Below are positions 1-11,830 of a DNA stretch of 64,000 nucleotides, piece by piece (position 1 is the stretch's first letter; each line of letters opens with the position of its first letter). Position numbers and translations under genes: made by a program. Below the pieces are notes generated by a model. That model had not been told where the DNA came from, made no database searches, and saw only the letters and a list, made by a program, of their open reading frames with translations. The DNA is from Hibiscus mutabilis (lineage: Eukaryota > Streptophyta > Magnoliopsida > Malvales > Malvaceae): NCBI GenBank assembly GCA_019671005.1, contig CM033728.1, positions 23,883,099 through 23,947,098 on the forward strand, in the 5' to 3' direction.

Positions 1-2795
1 AAATGGTCCTTCACCATTTCTTTTCTTGTCATTTCAATCCTTTACTTCCCAATTTCAACTCAATGCTATAATAAATTTCACAATAATTCCTCTATATTTT
101 CAATTCTAGTCGAATTGGTCACTTGACATAACAAAGGAAATTTAATCATTCTAACATTGAAACAAGGCTTCTAGTTTCATAATTGATTCATTTCCATCCT
201 TGATTCAATTCTCTAACCAAATTCCCAAAACTTAGTGTTAGGGTTTATAACCTTGAACATATAATTAAACTAGATTCAAGCTTATTATTTTTCACGCCTA
301 CAACATCTTATTTATTCAAATCAAACTTCATATTCAACATGTATTCATAAATCTCACAATCTACATCTTCAAAAACATAAGCTATACTTAACCTTCCCGT
401 GCAAAACTACCATAAAAATGAAGAGAATTAAGCATAGATCGCTTTACCTTAATTTAATTTACTTGAATCTAGCTTTTAAACCTTCAAAATTAGCTTGAAA
501 ATGAAAATTTTCTCTTTCTCTTCTTTCTTTCTTCTCCACGGAATAGACAAAATAAAATGGGCAAAATTTTGTTTAATTTATAACTTAATATTATCCTAAT
601 TAACTTAATTTTTGCCACTTGTCTATTTAAAATGAATATTAAATTCATTTTAATCCAAAGTACTAATTAACCCTTCAACTAATTTCATTTTTACAATTCT
701 TCTTCAAAAATGCCACTCCATTAAATTTGACCCAACTTTGGTTCATTCATAACCGGCCATTCCTAAAGAAATCATAAAATTTTATTTGATCCAATTACCC
801 GATAATCACTTAATACGATTTTCCATTGATCGAACTGTCGAATCTAATCCAAAATCTCATATCTCTAAATTCCATAAGTAAATAATATTGTCATAATAAA
901 TCTCTCATATTTATGGAGTCAAACTCCGAAACTTTGACTTGATCTAATATACTGATAATTACCCGAAATCTCTATTGGATAATTTTTTCCTTAAAATTCC
1001 TTTAACAAATATTCATATGAATTATTCCAAAATTTTCAGAGTCACTTATCGATCAAAACAAAGATATGGGACCTTCCTAGAGATCACCCATCCTAGTTTT
1101 ACTCTGATCTGAGCACGCTTAACAATTTTATTCGATCCAAATTCGATACTGTCTACTACATCCTAATTCCCAAATATGATATCAAAATTCCTATTTTGAT
1201 CAGATTTACGCTTATACTGAATAAAAATCACTTACTTGATATTTTACACTTTAGTTTCCAAACTTCTTCATGTTTGCCGTTTTGGTCCTTTTATCATTCA
1301 AAAACTTTATTTTGATCCCAACATCAAAATCAAACTTGTACAATATCAAACTCTTCAATTCCAATCACTTAAATTAATTCTCCAACATAGTATTCATTAA
1401 ATACAAGCTCAACAATCAAATTCTTAAGTTTTACAAAGTTGACATTTTGGTCCCTATTACAATCTAATTAGGGATTTCCATTCCAATCACCTCAAAACAA
1501 CACATAGAACCATTTATCTTTCAATAATGTTCTAAAATTCCATACCCTAACATAAACCCTAATTTTCAAAATTTAAGGGTTTTGCATCTAGACATAAAAT
1601 TATTTCAAATCAAAGCGTGTAAATATCATTTCTATACTTGATTCAACTAAATAAAGCCTTAATTCAAACAAATCCATAAACCCTAAATAAAATCCCAAAT
1701 TATAGGGGTTAGGGTTTATATCTTCAAACATGAAATTAGTCTAGATCTAAGCTTGATTTCAACTCTACAACGGTTGATTTACTTAAATCAATCTTCAATC
1801 TCTACGTAGAACATGAAACCCTTTTTTCTCTCTCATCAATAAAATGAACAATTCTTCATAACTCTTTGTAAAATTACTATCAAATGAAAGAAAATTAAAC
1901 ATAGATTAATTTTATATCAAAAACATACCTTGAATCTTGTTTGGAATCCTTCAAAATGCCTAGGAAATTTTTTTTTGTATTTTCCCCCTTTTTCTCTCTT
2001 GCATTTCGAAATGAAGAGGAAGAAGATGAAGATTTTTCTTCATATTTTATCTTATTTTATGCCACGTGTATTTAATTAAATGAATGTTAAATTCATTTAA
2101 TTACTTAATTCCAAATAACCCTCCAACTAGGCCTTATTTTCTAATTTGCCATTTTGTAAAATTCTAACTAAATCAAGTTAGAATCCAACCAACTTTAATA
2201 AAATATTCATAAAATAATATTTTTTGAATTTTTCCATTCAATTCAATATATCGGTAATTTAACCCTTTACTCAAAATTTTTATAACCTTCATTTATCATA
2301 TGGTAAAATCTCAAAAAATTTTTGTTTGATCTGGGTATCCGAATTCTATTTAAACTTTAACTGCGATTTCCCAACAATCGAAATATCGGTTCAAACCAGA
2401 ATTCCACATTTGATCCACACCCTTAGGTGATCTATCTATTTATGAAATGAAAACCCCTAACTTTTGGGAATTTACTACTTTAGTCCTTCAACTTTTTATA
2501 TTTAGTCTTGTACCGCTCAAGTTTTGACTACTTATCATTTTGGTCACTAAATTTTAAACTTCAATTACCATTCCAATTTGCCTCAAATTTTGACCAAACT
2601 TTGTAAGTACCCTAATTAGATTTCCCTCTATCATCCGATGCTTTTAAATCTCAAAAATTCCTTTTCCATAACCCATAATCAAAGAAATCCTAACATTTGT
2701 ATTTTTTGTCATTTTAGTCACTAAGATAGCTTTTAAGCTATTATCTTAGTACCAAATGATCCTTAATGAACTTAGTAAAAATTAGGGGTATTACA
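1..2795 (-). repeat. Element B 3' LTR, truncated by the window edge
   Basis: Reading the minus strand, the LTR begins TGTAATACCCC at 2795 and runs leftwards past position 1. It is AT-rich, has no coding potential, and contains several telobox-like AAACCCTA words (for example near 240, 1555, 1680 and 1710) and a 5S rRNA-like segment. It matches the right-hand LTR copy in blocks 30961-31079, 33787-34612 and 56189-57310. No gene is visible in this stretch. Confidence 0.75.
1068..1123 (-). other. 5S rRNA-like segment in B LTR (left copy)
   Basis: On the minus strand this reads GTTAAGCGTGCTCAG, then ATCAGAGTAAAA, then CTAGGATGGGTGA and AGGAAGGTCCC. It aligns with the plant 5S rRNA region GTTAAGCGTGCT..AGAGTAG..CTAGGATGGGTGACC..GGGAAGT, which contains box A, the intermediate element and box C of the Pol III internal promoter. 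The 5' half of 5S rRNA is absent, so it is not a functional 5S gene. It lies about 1.7 kb into the LTR, in element sense. Confidence 0.75.
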
Positions 2796-2796
2796 A

Positions 2797-2811
2797 TTCT
2801 CTCCCCTTTAA
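2797..2811 (-). other. Polypurine tract of element B
   Basis: The minus strand reads TAAAGGGGAGAGAA directly before the LTR start at 2795. It is preceded by the typical gypsy stretch for FEDE (2812-2830), as in the equivalent place in element A (14620-14652). Confidence 0.7.
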
Positions 2812-2844
2812 GAAAATTCGTCCTCAAATTTTCAACACGTACTG

Positions 2845-3320
2845 GTTCAAAAAGGTGAGGAAACTGCTTTTACTTGTTGTCATGTCAGATATTTAGAAAC
2901 AAAAGCAGTTGTAACTCTTTTCATGCTTAGCTATCAATATCGATTCTTTAAATCTTGATACATCTGGTTTTCCACCTGGATGTACAATCAAAGGCCTATA
3001 GCATGCCTCAAAGATAAGTTGTTTCTTTAATTCTTAATCATTTGAAAAAAATAGATTTTCCTTGATAATTCAATCATCCATCAGATTAACTTCAAACTCT
3101 TCGGTTTCACCTCCTTCCACTTATTTGAACCGTAACAAACACTTCTCATATTTTCTCTAAAGATCTTTTATTTAATCTAATAAAGTAGACTTTATTCTTA
3201 ACTCAGAAATCAAGGCACCATCTCCTTTTAATGCTAGTCTCACATTCATAGCTCTTAAGGCAACAAATGTCTTTTCACTAAGAGCGTTAGCTACCACCTT
3301 AGCTTTTTTCTGAATTATAG
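2845..3320 (-). pseudogene. RNase H end and integrase zinc-finger remnant of element B
   Basis: The minus strand from about 3310 reads KAKVVANALSEKTFVALRAM, the degenerate form of the gypsy RNase H end (KANVVADALSRK). Further on, near 3000-2900, shifted frames give VHPGG and a piece like KSxLTxQQVKA, the integrase HHCC zinc-binding region. Directly after QQVKA the sequence jumps to the few codons before the polypurine tract. The integrase core, SH3-like region and chromodomain are therefore deleted. Many stops and frameshifts; no function possible. Confidence 0.65.
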
Positions 3321-3730
3321 TCAATAATCACAATTCACTTTTACTATAAAATTTAGAGCACTCAGTTACTTAAACTTTTAACAGTCAATGCCCTAACAAA
3401 TACAGATACTGGAGGTTAAGACCTCTTATTTATTTCTTCTAATATCTAAAATAGTATTCCCTATTCTTGTGCTTGAGCTCCCTACTACACAAGTAGCTCA
3501 GCCAAGTTACAAGCCGAGAATAGTACATACTTTACTTCATTTATACTACTACGGCTCTCTTTCTAACCCCCAAGCATTTATATTTCTCAAGTAAAAATAC
3601 CTCTAAGATTTGTCGATTGAGGAAATGCAGTAGCATCTTACTTTTCTTACTATAATCTTATCTTAACCTATCTTATACTAATGAGGAACAGCTTCAAGTC
3701 ATACAATCAACACATCAGTAATATGACATT
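3321..3730 (-). other. Decayed internal DNA of element B, no recognisable domain
   Basis: A 0.4 kb AT-rich stretch between the RNase H remnant and the insertion point of element A. It should be the more upstream part of RNase H or pol, but I can only align scattered words. It joins 29432-29513 once element A is removed. Confidence 0.4.
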
Positions 3731-3735
3731 CTAGG
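3731..3735. repeat. Left target-site duplication of element A (CTAGG)
   Basis: CTAGG directly precedes TGTAACATCCC and is repeated at 29427-29431 directly after GATATTACA. A 5-bp duplication is normal for gypsy integrases and proves that both LTRs belong to one insertion. Confidence 0.92.
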
Positions 3736-5844
3736 TGTAACATCCCAAATTTTTGGTTAGTGACCAAAATGAAAATTTTGAAAGTTTGGTGGTTAAAGTA
3801 TAAACTTTGGAAAAGTTTAGGGACTAAATTGTAATTTATAAAAGTTATGTATTTTAGTCCCATAAATGAATAGTTCACACCTAAGACTGATGTTTTTATG
3901 TTACTCGAATTTTTCGTACAGAGTTTGTATTAGTGGCTATAAAGCAATAAAGTTTGGAAAAATATTCAGATAATCGAATTGAATCGAACATTCAAGATAT
4001 TTTAAAGGATGATAAGGCAAGGTTAAAAATGTCATTTCCATGTCTTAAAATGGTAGGATTTAACATGGACCATTGGATTAAAGTAGATTTTCCATGTTGA
4101 ATATGAGCCGTTGGATGAAAAAAGGCAAGATGGTAATTTTGGAAATTTCCAAGGGCAAAGTTGGTAATCACTAACTCCTTGGTATATTTTTGACCCTTGG
4201 ATGAGTATGTGGACATGTGGTAAGTTGTGGAACATTGGATTACAAGGGTAAAACGGTCATTAGACATTAAAATGAATTTTAAATTCATTTTAATTATATT
4301 AGATGACAAATGGCTAATTTTGAAACAAAATAAAATTCAAGAATTTTCTCTTAAATTTCTCCTTGTTCGAATACCCCTCCAAAGGTAAGAGAAATTTTTC
4401 TTTTGGATTTTTAAGCTTACTGGATTGAATTTTTGGTTTAGATATGAAATAAGAAGTTGTTCTTCATTGAATTCTCTATCATTTGGTATAAGTTTTACTT
4501 GGTTTCCATGCTCCTAAGTTGATGTTGATGATTAGGGTGGATGAAGGACATGTTGGAATATTATGCTTTAAAGGTTGTTCAGGTTGGAAATAAGGTTGTG
4601 ATGTTGTTTCTATGTTGGAAGTGATGAAAGTTCCATGAAAAATTGCTTAGGGACTTTTCGGCAATATTGAGAAATTTAGGGGAATAATTGCAAAAAAATT
4701 ACTTTGATGATGGAAATGATAGGAATGATGTTCTACATGCTTGATTTTGTTATTTGGGTGAAGAATGGTTCATGTTCTTGAAAAGAAGAATTAGGGTTTA
4801 TATTAAAGTTTGGAATTTTAGGACATGATTGAAGGAATATTGTTTTCATGTGTTGATATAAGGTGATTAGAATGAAAATCCCTAATTAGATTGTATTAGG
4901 GATTAAATTGTAAACTTTGTAAAGTTTAGGGATTTGATTGTTGAGCTTGTAAGTGAGGAATATTATATTCTAAAATTAATTCAAGTGAATCAAATATTGA
5001 TTTTGAAGCTCAATTTGATATTTGGGATTGATAGGACTATTCGTCTACTTTAGGGACCAAAGTGAAAGATTTTTAAAGTTTGGGTCCAAAAGTGCAAAGG
5101 ATGAAAAATGTAAGGACTATACTTGAAATTTATTGTTGGAAGCTTAAAAGAGTCCTTAAGGACTAAAATAAGTATTTTGGTAAAAGTTAAAGATTTGAAG
5201 AGAGATGTAATAAAACGTGATTCGAGTATAGAAAGTTTTATCGGATCAATTTTGTGTATAATGGATAGTTATTTTAATTACTTTCCATTATTATATATGG
5301 GATGAATATGTACTAACATATACTTGGAATGGTATATGTTATTTTTTAATGTAGATTTCGATATAAACCAAGGTCGTTTAAGTAGAAAAGGAAAAGAAAA
5401 GGATCAAAGGTGAAATCAAGTAACAAAGTTAATATTATCAAGGCTAAGGTGAGTGCATAAATGTATTCAAAAGTATGTCTATTAACATACATTTTTATAG
5501 GGAGACTTGTGATAAGTCAACCTAAAAGGAAAAGATTTTTATATAGTATAACATGTTTTGCATGATACATTATTTTACTGAATTAAAGATTATGACATAT
5601 CTTTATGCTTACAAATGGTTTATAGCATGAAATATATGACAAGCTATTTATATAGTTTTTAAATGGCATGTATACCATGGATTATATAGAACATATTGGA
5701 GTATGAACTGCTCCAGTATGATTATGTTTTACATGAGATAAATGGATATTGGGTTGCTTGCCATTTTGCAGGAATTATTTTAAGTTTGCCCTTGGTAGTA
5801 TAAATATTAAGTTGGACAATATTGTGGCATACCATTAGAGTCTT

Positions 5845-5945
5845 ATAGTTATCTGACACTTCATTGTGTCTGACACTTCAGTGTGTCCAACAGTTATCTG
5901 ACACTTCATTGTGTCCTACAGTTATTTGACCTTAAATATGTCCAT
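5845..5945 (+). repeat. Hairpin repeat cluster in A 5' LTR
   Basis: About four units of the type GACACTTCATTGTGTC or GACACTTCAGTGTGTC, separated by short CAGTTATCT linkers. Each unit is an inverted repeat, GACAC..GTGTC. The other LTR copy (28597-28728) has about one more unit, so unit number varies between the LTRs of a single insertion. Confidence 0.8.
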
Positions 5946-6502
5946 AGTTTACAAAAAATGATAGTATTTTAAAGTACGCGACTTGTTTATTAGTCACTTG
6001 ATATTTACCTTGGGCTATATGATTATACAGTACAACTATATGATTTCATATACAGATATTCCTGCATTACAGATTATATGATTTAATAATTATCATGCTC
6101 TTGAAAGTGTCATGCGTTACAAAGTGTTTTATATATGTTCTCATCTTATGCCTCACTGAGTTATACTCAGCGTGTATTTTTGTTATACATGGGGTAAACG
6201 AAATTAGGAGCGGACGACTTTTGCATCACTTTCTCTGTTGAGAGTACAGAATCGACAGGTTAATTTCAGTACTTATGACATCCATGTTTTGTGTATTTAG
6301 TAGTGGCATGTTCTAGATAAACCTGTCTTTTTGTTAAAATACTTCAACCAGATATGTAATAATTTTACAAACCTTTCAGAGATGTTAAACGTATTTACTG
6401 CTTATTATTATTATTATTATATGTTTTGATATGATTATATTATTTATGTAAAAAGTTTTACTATTAGGTATTAAATTACTATTTTATTTTTAAATTATAT
6501 AA

Positions 6503-6556
6503 AGTTAAGCGTGCTAGGATTAGAGAAATCCTAGGATGGGTGACCACTTGAGAAGT
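6503..6556 (+). other. 5S rRNA-like segment in A 5' LTR
   Basis: Reads AGTTAAGCGTGCTAGG, then ATTAGAGAAATC, then CTAGGATGGGTGACC, then ACTTGAGAAGT. Aligned with plant 5S rRNA from AGTTAAGCGTGCT to GGGAAGT with no gaps and few mismatches. It covers the regions of box A, the intermediate element and box C. It lies about 110 bp before the LTR 3' end. Confidence 0.85.
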
Positions 6557-6671
6557 TATTTTTAAAATTTTTAAATTTCCCGGCTTTTAGTTTAAAAGAT
6601 ATTTTTAAAAGCCTGTAACATTTTTGACTTGTGTTCGGTGTACAGATACGGGAAGGGGATGTTACATTTAT

Positions 6672-6683
6672 TGGTATCAGAGT
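6672..6683 (+). other. Primer-binding site of element A (initiator tRNA-Met)
   Basis: TGGTATCAGAGT lies 5 nt after the LTR end. It is complementary to the 3' end of plant initiator tRNA-Met (usual TGGTATCAGAGC). Confidence 0.85.
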
Positions 6684-6831
6684 TACAGTTTTAGGCGGTT
6701 CTAGAGTTAAATTGAACCTGATAAAGGTGTCAAAGTGTTTACATGCCACTAGGATGTCGTATTTACTTGAAAATGATACTTGTTTGATCGATGCAATTGC
6801 TTATTAGTTTAAGTATATGTTATGAGCACAG

Positions 6832-7833
6832 ATGTCGGAGGGAATCGGATCCCAACATGCTACTCAACAAGTGGGGCCCGATAATGCACCAGAAGTCAGG
6901 GAGGAAGTACAGCAACCTGTACAACAAGGGCCTGGTGCACCTGCACAGAAAATGTCGGTGCAAGACCGGGGTATATTTCTACAAGCCCTAGATGCGATAA
7001 TTAATAGACCTCCTTGAGTTTCTGTTCCTAAGGAGTTAAAGAAGCTCCATGCTCCTGATTTTCGAGGTAACAATGATGGGGATCCTATGTCAACAGATTT
7101 GTGGCTGAATGACATACAGACAATATTGGCTCGAATTGGGTGTGATGATCAAGGAAAGTTGGAAGGAGTTGTCTCCTTATTGAGAGAGCAAGCGCTAGTA
7201 TGGTGGAATAATGTCACTGCCCGTGTACGAGAAGAAGTGAGCTGGCAGTTTTTCCTCCGTGAGTGTAGGAGGAAATATGTTGGAGATGAATTTATTTGGG
7301 AGATGAAACAACTGTTTCTGAACCTTAAACCAGGAGATTGCTCAGTATATGAATACGAGTGCGAGTTCAATAGATTGTGCAGGTTTGTCTCTGAATTGCT
7401 ATCGGATGAGAGAGCCATCACTAACACCTTTATAAGTGGATTAAATGTCAGATACCAAGAGGTGCTGGTGGCAATTATTCCTAGGGACTTCCAAGAAGCA
7501 GTTAATAGAGCTAAAGCAATAGAGATTGTCTGAGATAAAGCTGAAAAAGAATCAAAGTGGGGCAAAGGATATTCGCAGCAAGGGGGATTAGGATCTTCAT
7601 CACCTCAGGGACAATCAAGTCAGGTTGGAAAGTCCAAAAACACTTCGATATCAATGAAAGGCTCTGGAAAGAAACAAGGACCTTCCCAATGCAGGTTTTG
7701 GAACCAAAAACATCATGGAGAGTGCCGGATGATCACAAGAGCTTAGTTTCGTTGTGGTGAAACGGGACATTTTATGCGTGATTGTCCAAGTCAAGGTGAC
7801 GGATCGGTTCAGACTGAAAGATCTGTTGGGATG
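6832..7833 (+). pseudogene. Gag of element A, 5' part, interrupted by S1
   Basis: Structural polyprotein that packages retrotransposon RNA. One frame from ATG 6832 can be followed to the S1 insertion and on past it. It has a Gln/Pro-rich N-terminus and then a retrotransposon capsid domain (about 7050-7530) with LREQALVWWNNV and the typical CSVYEYECEFNRLCRF. A basic Gly/Ser/Gln-rich stretch follows, then a zinc knuckle FRCGETGHFMRDCPS (7747-7791). Three in-frame stops break it: TGA 7015, TGA 7531 and TAG 7744. The last falls where the first knuckle cysteine should be. The frame resumes exactly at 11171 if S1 and one TSD copy are removed, so the S1 insertion itself caused no frameshift. Confidence 0.85.
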
Positions 7834-7838
7834 CAAAG
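7834..7838. repeat. Left TSD of solo LTR S1 (CAAAG)
   Basis: CAAAG directly before TGTAATATCCC; repeated at 11166-11170. Confidence 0.92.
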
Positions 7839-8061
7839 TGTAATATCCCAATTTTTGGACTAGTGACCAAAATATAATTTTTGAAAGTTTAGGGGTTAAA
7901 GTGTGAACATTGGAAAAGTTTGGGGACCAAAGTGTAATTTCCAAAAGTTATGTAAGTTAACCCCGTAAATGAATAGTTTACCCCCGAGAGTGGCATTTCC
8001 AAGTTACCCGGATTTTTCATACGAGGCTTATATTATTAGAATTTTTGGATCGAAAGAAATT

Positions 8062-8113
8062 GTTAAGTATGCTCAAACCATAGCAGTTCAGGGATGGGTG
8101 ACCTAATGGGAAG
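8062..8113 (+). other. 5S rRNA-like segment in S1
   Basis: Reads GTTAAGTATGCTC at the left, then AGCAGTTCAGGGATGGGTGA and CC-TAATGGGAAGGTCCC at the right. The box C region GGATGGGTGACC and the GGGAAG following it are conserved; the middle is more diverged than in A or S2. It begins about 225 bp after the LTR start. Confidence 0.7.
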
Positions 8114-9944
8114 GTCCCATATTCAATATTTTGACTGGTAAAAATGATTTATTTTAATTCAATAATATTCGATATAGATTGTGGAGATAAGATTTCTAAG
8201 AGGAAATGTATCCGATAAAATTTCTCGGTAATTATCGGTATATCAGATCGAACTGAAATTTTAAAGACAGTTCCAAGAAATTATGAAAAATTCATAAAAT
8301 ATTATTTTATGAATATTTTATTACATTTGGTTGGATTCTAACTAGATTTAGTTAGATTTTTAAGGAATGGCAAATTTCAAGTCTTGTTAGTAAATAAAGT
8401 CTAGTTAGAGGGCAAATTGGACATTTGCCATGGATGGCATTTTTGAAATATTTTGAAACTTTGAGGGCAATTTTGAAAGGTGAAAAAAACATGGATTTGA
8501 TCTTGGCCATTGATTTTTGATAAGATTAAATCTTGGTCGTTGGATAAAAAGGGTAAATTAGTAAATTCACTAATTAAATGAATTTAATATTCATTTAATT
8601 ATGATATGTGGATTAATTAAAGGAGAGATGAAAAAATATCATCTTTTCTCATCCTAAGGCCGTTCGAAACTAGAGAAGAAAGGGGGAAAGAAAACTTTCA
8701 AAACTTTCAATTGAAGAATCAAGGTAAGTTTCAAGCAAAATTAATTAAGTGATATATGCTTGATTCTCTTCATTTTGATAGTATTTTTGCATGATAAAGG
8801 TCAAGTTGGTTCATGTAGATGGCTAAGGATGATTATGATTTTGATAAAATATGATGGAATTGGAGTAGTATTGTGTAGAATTGATGATATAGACATGAAA
8901 TCAAGCTTGAATTTAGATTAATTTCTTGTTTGAAGTTATAAACCCTAACCCTAAGAATTTGGGGATTTTGGTTAGGGAATTAAATTGAGGATGGAATTGA
9001 ATAGAATATGATGTTGTAAGCTTGATTATGATGTTAGATTAAATAATTTCCCAAAGTTGAAATTTTAGTGACTAATTCAAATTGTTGGAGAAATTAGGGG
9101 AAATTATTGAATATTTATTGTAGGATTTGAATTGATGAATTATGATCAAAATAGCATGAATTGATGATTAGGGATCAAAATGGAAAATTTTGGAAGTAGA
9201 GAGATCAATTTGGCAATTTGAGAAAAATAAGGATTGGATTTGAATTGATGATTATTTGATAGAAATGATGTTTCAAGCATGATAGGACGTTAAAAGAATT
9301 AAAATGAAAATAAAAGAAATGTGATGGACCATTTTGAAATATTTTGAAATAAAAATTTTAGTGAAGGACTAAATTAGTCAAAGTTGGAAAGTCAAAGGAA
9401 AATTTCTAGAAAGGATAGAACTAAATAAATAGTTAGTTGGTACATGGATTTAATGTACAAATGTGGGGTAGTGACCAAAATGTCACTTTTATAAAGTTTA
9501 AGAATTAAATAGATATTAGTCCAAAATGAGTTAATAGTAATGGAAATTGCTCTAAATTGAGCTTGAACAATTATTTAATGTTCAAAATGGTCACTAAGAA
9601 CCATAATGAACAATTGGTAAATGTCTAGAAGAAGAGTAATAAAGGGATGTTAGAATATTTAAAATGTAATTATGGAAGTTGTGTTGGATTCGAATTGTGG
9701 CAATAAGTTTAATAAACTGCCATAAATTTTATTCAAAATGGTAGATGATGAATCTTATACCAATGTAAAGATATAGTTGTCTAGTTTCGTTTCCAACAAA
9801 CGGAAGTTAATTTTAGAAGTTCCAAGTTAAAAGATATGGATATAAAATCTATGCCCAAATAAGTTATTGATGAGCAGAGTACGGTTGGAATGCTATCGAA
9901 TATATCGGTTTAGCATTTTGTGCGAGTATTACAGTGTTAAAAGT

Positions 9945-10320
9945 ACATTTAGTGTATGGTAAGCATAGCCTTATAAATGTGCGGGCATTATGGTAAGCAC
10001 AACCTTATAAATGTGCGGGAAGCACTTTGGTGCATAATTATCTGGGATAGCCGTATAATGTTAGTACTTAACACTTAGAGAATGGTCAACACAACCTAAT
10101 GTGCAGAATGGTTAGCATAACCTAATGTTCAGTATGGTCAGCACAACCTAATTTGCAGAATGGTTAGCACAACCTAATGTGCAGTGTGGTCAGCACAACC
10201 TAATGTGCAGAATGGTTAGCACAACCTAATGTGCAGTATGGTCAGCACAACCTAATGTACAGAATGATTAGCACATTCTAATGTGACGTGCATAGGAGGA
10301 CAACCTTATATTTATTAGCA
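9945..10320 (+). repeat. 26-bp hairpin minisatellite in S1
   Basis: From 10081 a 26-bp unit AATGGTTAGCACAACCTAAT + GTGCAG repeats about eight times, alternating GGTTAG and GGTCAG, so a 52-bp dimer is visible. Every unit contains the inverted repeat GCAC..GTGC. Flanking single units (9960-10060, 10300-10335) include GCACTTTGGTGC, which is the form found in S2. Confidence 0.85.
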
Positions 10321-11165
10321 CTTTGATGCAATTTTATCTCGTGTGCTCAAAGTCCTCAAGACTACTTTGGATAATAATTTATAGAATAAATGGTAAATAA
10401 TTTAGAGAGTATATGAACTCTCGGAGTCAATGGAAAGCATGTTGGTAGGATTTTATATCCCGTTATATTATGTTAATACATGATTAAAATAAGGAAATAT
10501 AAATATATGTATATAATGATCACAACACACGGTTATTATTATCTTGACATGAGATTAAATCAAGTTGTATTGCATTAATTTTTATAATTGCTTCACTAAG
10601 TATATACTTAGCGTATGATGATTTTCATGCGTAGGTAAGAACAAAGATCGAAGTGAGTAACAGGCATCATTATCAGGAAGAAAAATAAACAGCATTGGTC
10701 ATGACATCCTTGAATGCGTTTCGATGTTGCTAGTTGGCATGTATAGGTTATTAGTAGCTCGTTTGAACTAATTTCGATATGTTTGTAATAAATTATACCT
10801 AGATATGTGGTTAATGGTTGATGGATAGTTTTACTAATCTTGGTGATGGTTTAATAGATTTTCTAGTAATGAAAATTGGGTAAGTATTAGAAAATGGATT
10901 TTTAGAATAGGCAAAAGAATTTTCTATTTCAGGCGGTTTATAAGCAGTTATGTTATTTATTGATTGTAGTAATAAACTGCTAAGTTGCTGCCTAGAATCG
11001 GAGTTAAATTGATTGGTGAAAAAAATTAGTAACTGTTGTTACGCATAAAAGGGAAAAATGATAAATCGTCATTTATATAGCATATAACTATTATGAATAG
11101 TGGTTAAGAAATCATGTGACACTCTATACTATTGTTGGGTATTAAATACTAGTAAGGGTGTTACA

Positions 11166-11170
11166 CAAAG
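11166..11170. repeat. Right TSD of solo LTR S1 (CAAAG)
   Basis: CAAAG directly after GGGTGTTACA; matches 7834-7838. Confidence 0.92.
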
Positions 11171-11830
11171 AGGCAAAGGTAGTGGGTCTGCAGGATCATC
11201 TAGAGTGGACTCCAGAAAGGAGACTGCAGCTTTGGTGGGTCGAGACGATAGAGCTTCAACAGGGGTATATCACATCCGTACGCAGGATGACAAAGATGAC
11301 AGAGAAGAACCTGACATTGTCACATGTATTTTTCAACTCTATGGTCAACCTGTAATTGTTTTGATAGATACTGGATCTACACACTCATATGTTAGTTAGC
11401 GAAAGAGGAATTCCTTTAGAACTAACTCATAGTGATGTGATAGCCATAAACCCCTAGGCCAAAGTGCTCGGGTAACTAAAGTAAGTAGGAAATGTCCACT
11501 TAAAGTTAAGGGAATTGAATTCCCAGCTGACTTGTTAGAGCTGCCATTTAGTGATCTTGAGATCATTTTGGGCATGGATTGGCTCCATGCCTATGATGCT
11601 ATAGTAAGGTCTCACCAACAACGATTGATTTTAAAGGCTACAGATGGCATAGGGATTATAGTATTGGGTGAAGGGTCCCAATCTATAAAGAATGTGATTT
11701 CAGCTTTTAAAGCCAAGAAAATATTGGAGCGAGGTTGAGAGGCTTTTCTAGCCAATGTAATGGATACTAAGAAGATTAATAATGACCTCAGTGTGATTCC
11801 AACAGTTCAGGATTTTCTTTAGGTATTTCC
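11171..11830 (+). pseudogene. Gag tail and aspartic protease of element A
   Basis: The gag frame continues as a Ser/Gly/Arg-rich linker. From about 11320 comes the retropepsin domain, which cuts the polyprotein: IVLIDTGSTHSYVS has the catalytic DTGS motif. A TAG at 11397 and a frameshift follow. A second frame at 11460-11735 gives the protease end: CPLKVKGIEFPADLLEL, then the conserved LEIILGMDWLHAYDA. After a TGA at 11736 the linker to RT continues in decayed form. In intact relatives DTG to GMDWL is one domain of about 90 residues, and the spacing here fits. Confidence 0.82.

Larger units (their letters stand above)
3736..6666 (+). repeat. Element A 5' LTR
   Basis: Starts TGTAACATCCC and ends GGGGATGTTACA, 2931 bp. 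It matches 14653-15948 joined to 27794-29426. It contains a hairpin cluster at 5845-5945 and a 5S rRNA-like segment at 6503-6556. No coding region. Confidence 0.93.
7839..11165 (+). mobile_element. Solo LTR S1 (gypsy, 3327 bp)
   Basis: Runs TGTAATATCCC to GGGTGTTACA, flanked on both sides by CAAAG, with no internal region. This is a solo LTR left by recombination between the two LTRs of a full element that had inserted in A's gag. Its first 230 bp resemble the start of A's LTR. It carries a 5S rRNA-like segment at 8062-8113, a telobox-like ACCCTAACCCTA near 8943, and a 26-bp minisatellite at 10081-10300. Solo LTR S2 (37104-40307) is the same or a sister family. No coding region. Confidence 0.92.

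Noticed and set aside
3992..4309. 105-codon ORF repeated in A's other LTR (14983-15219)
   Set aside because: It is inside an LTR, antisense, with different lengths and stops in the two copies; chance frame.
6503..6556. A real 5S rRNA gene in the LTR
   Set aside because: Only the middle and 3' part of 5S is present; the first ~45 nt and a T-stretch terminator at the proper place are absent.
6672..6683. tRNA genes near TGGTATCAGAGT and similar sites
   Set aside because: Only the ~12-nt complement of the tRNA 3' end is present, directly next to LTR ends; these are primer-binding sites.
8940..8955. Interstitial telomere repeat
   Set aside because: Only two ACCCTA units in S1 and S2; consistent with a telobox motif, not a telomere tract.
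10081..10300. CRISPR-like regular array
   Set aside because: The 26-bp units are directly adjacent without unique spacers, in a plant LTR; it is a minisatellite.
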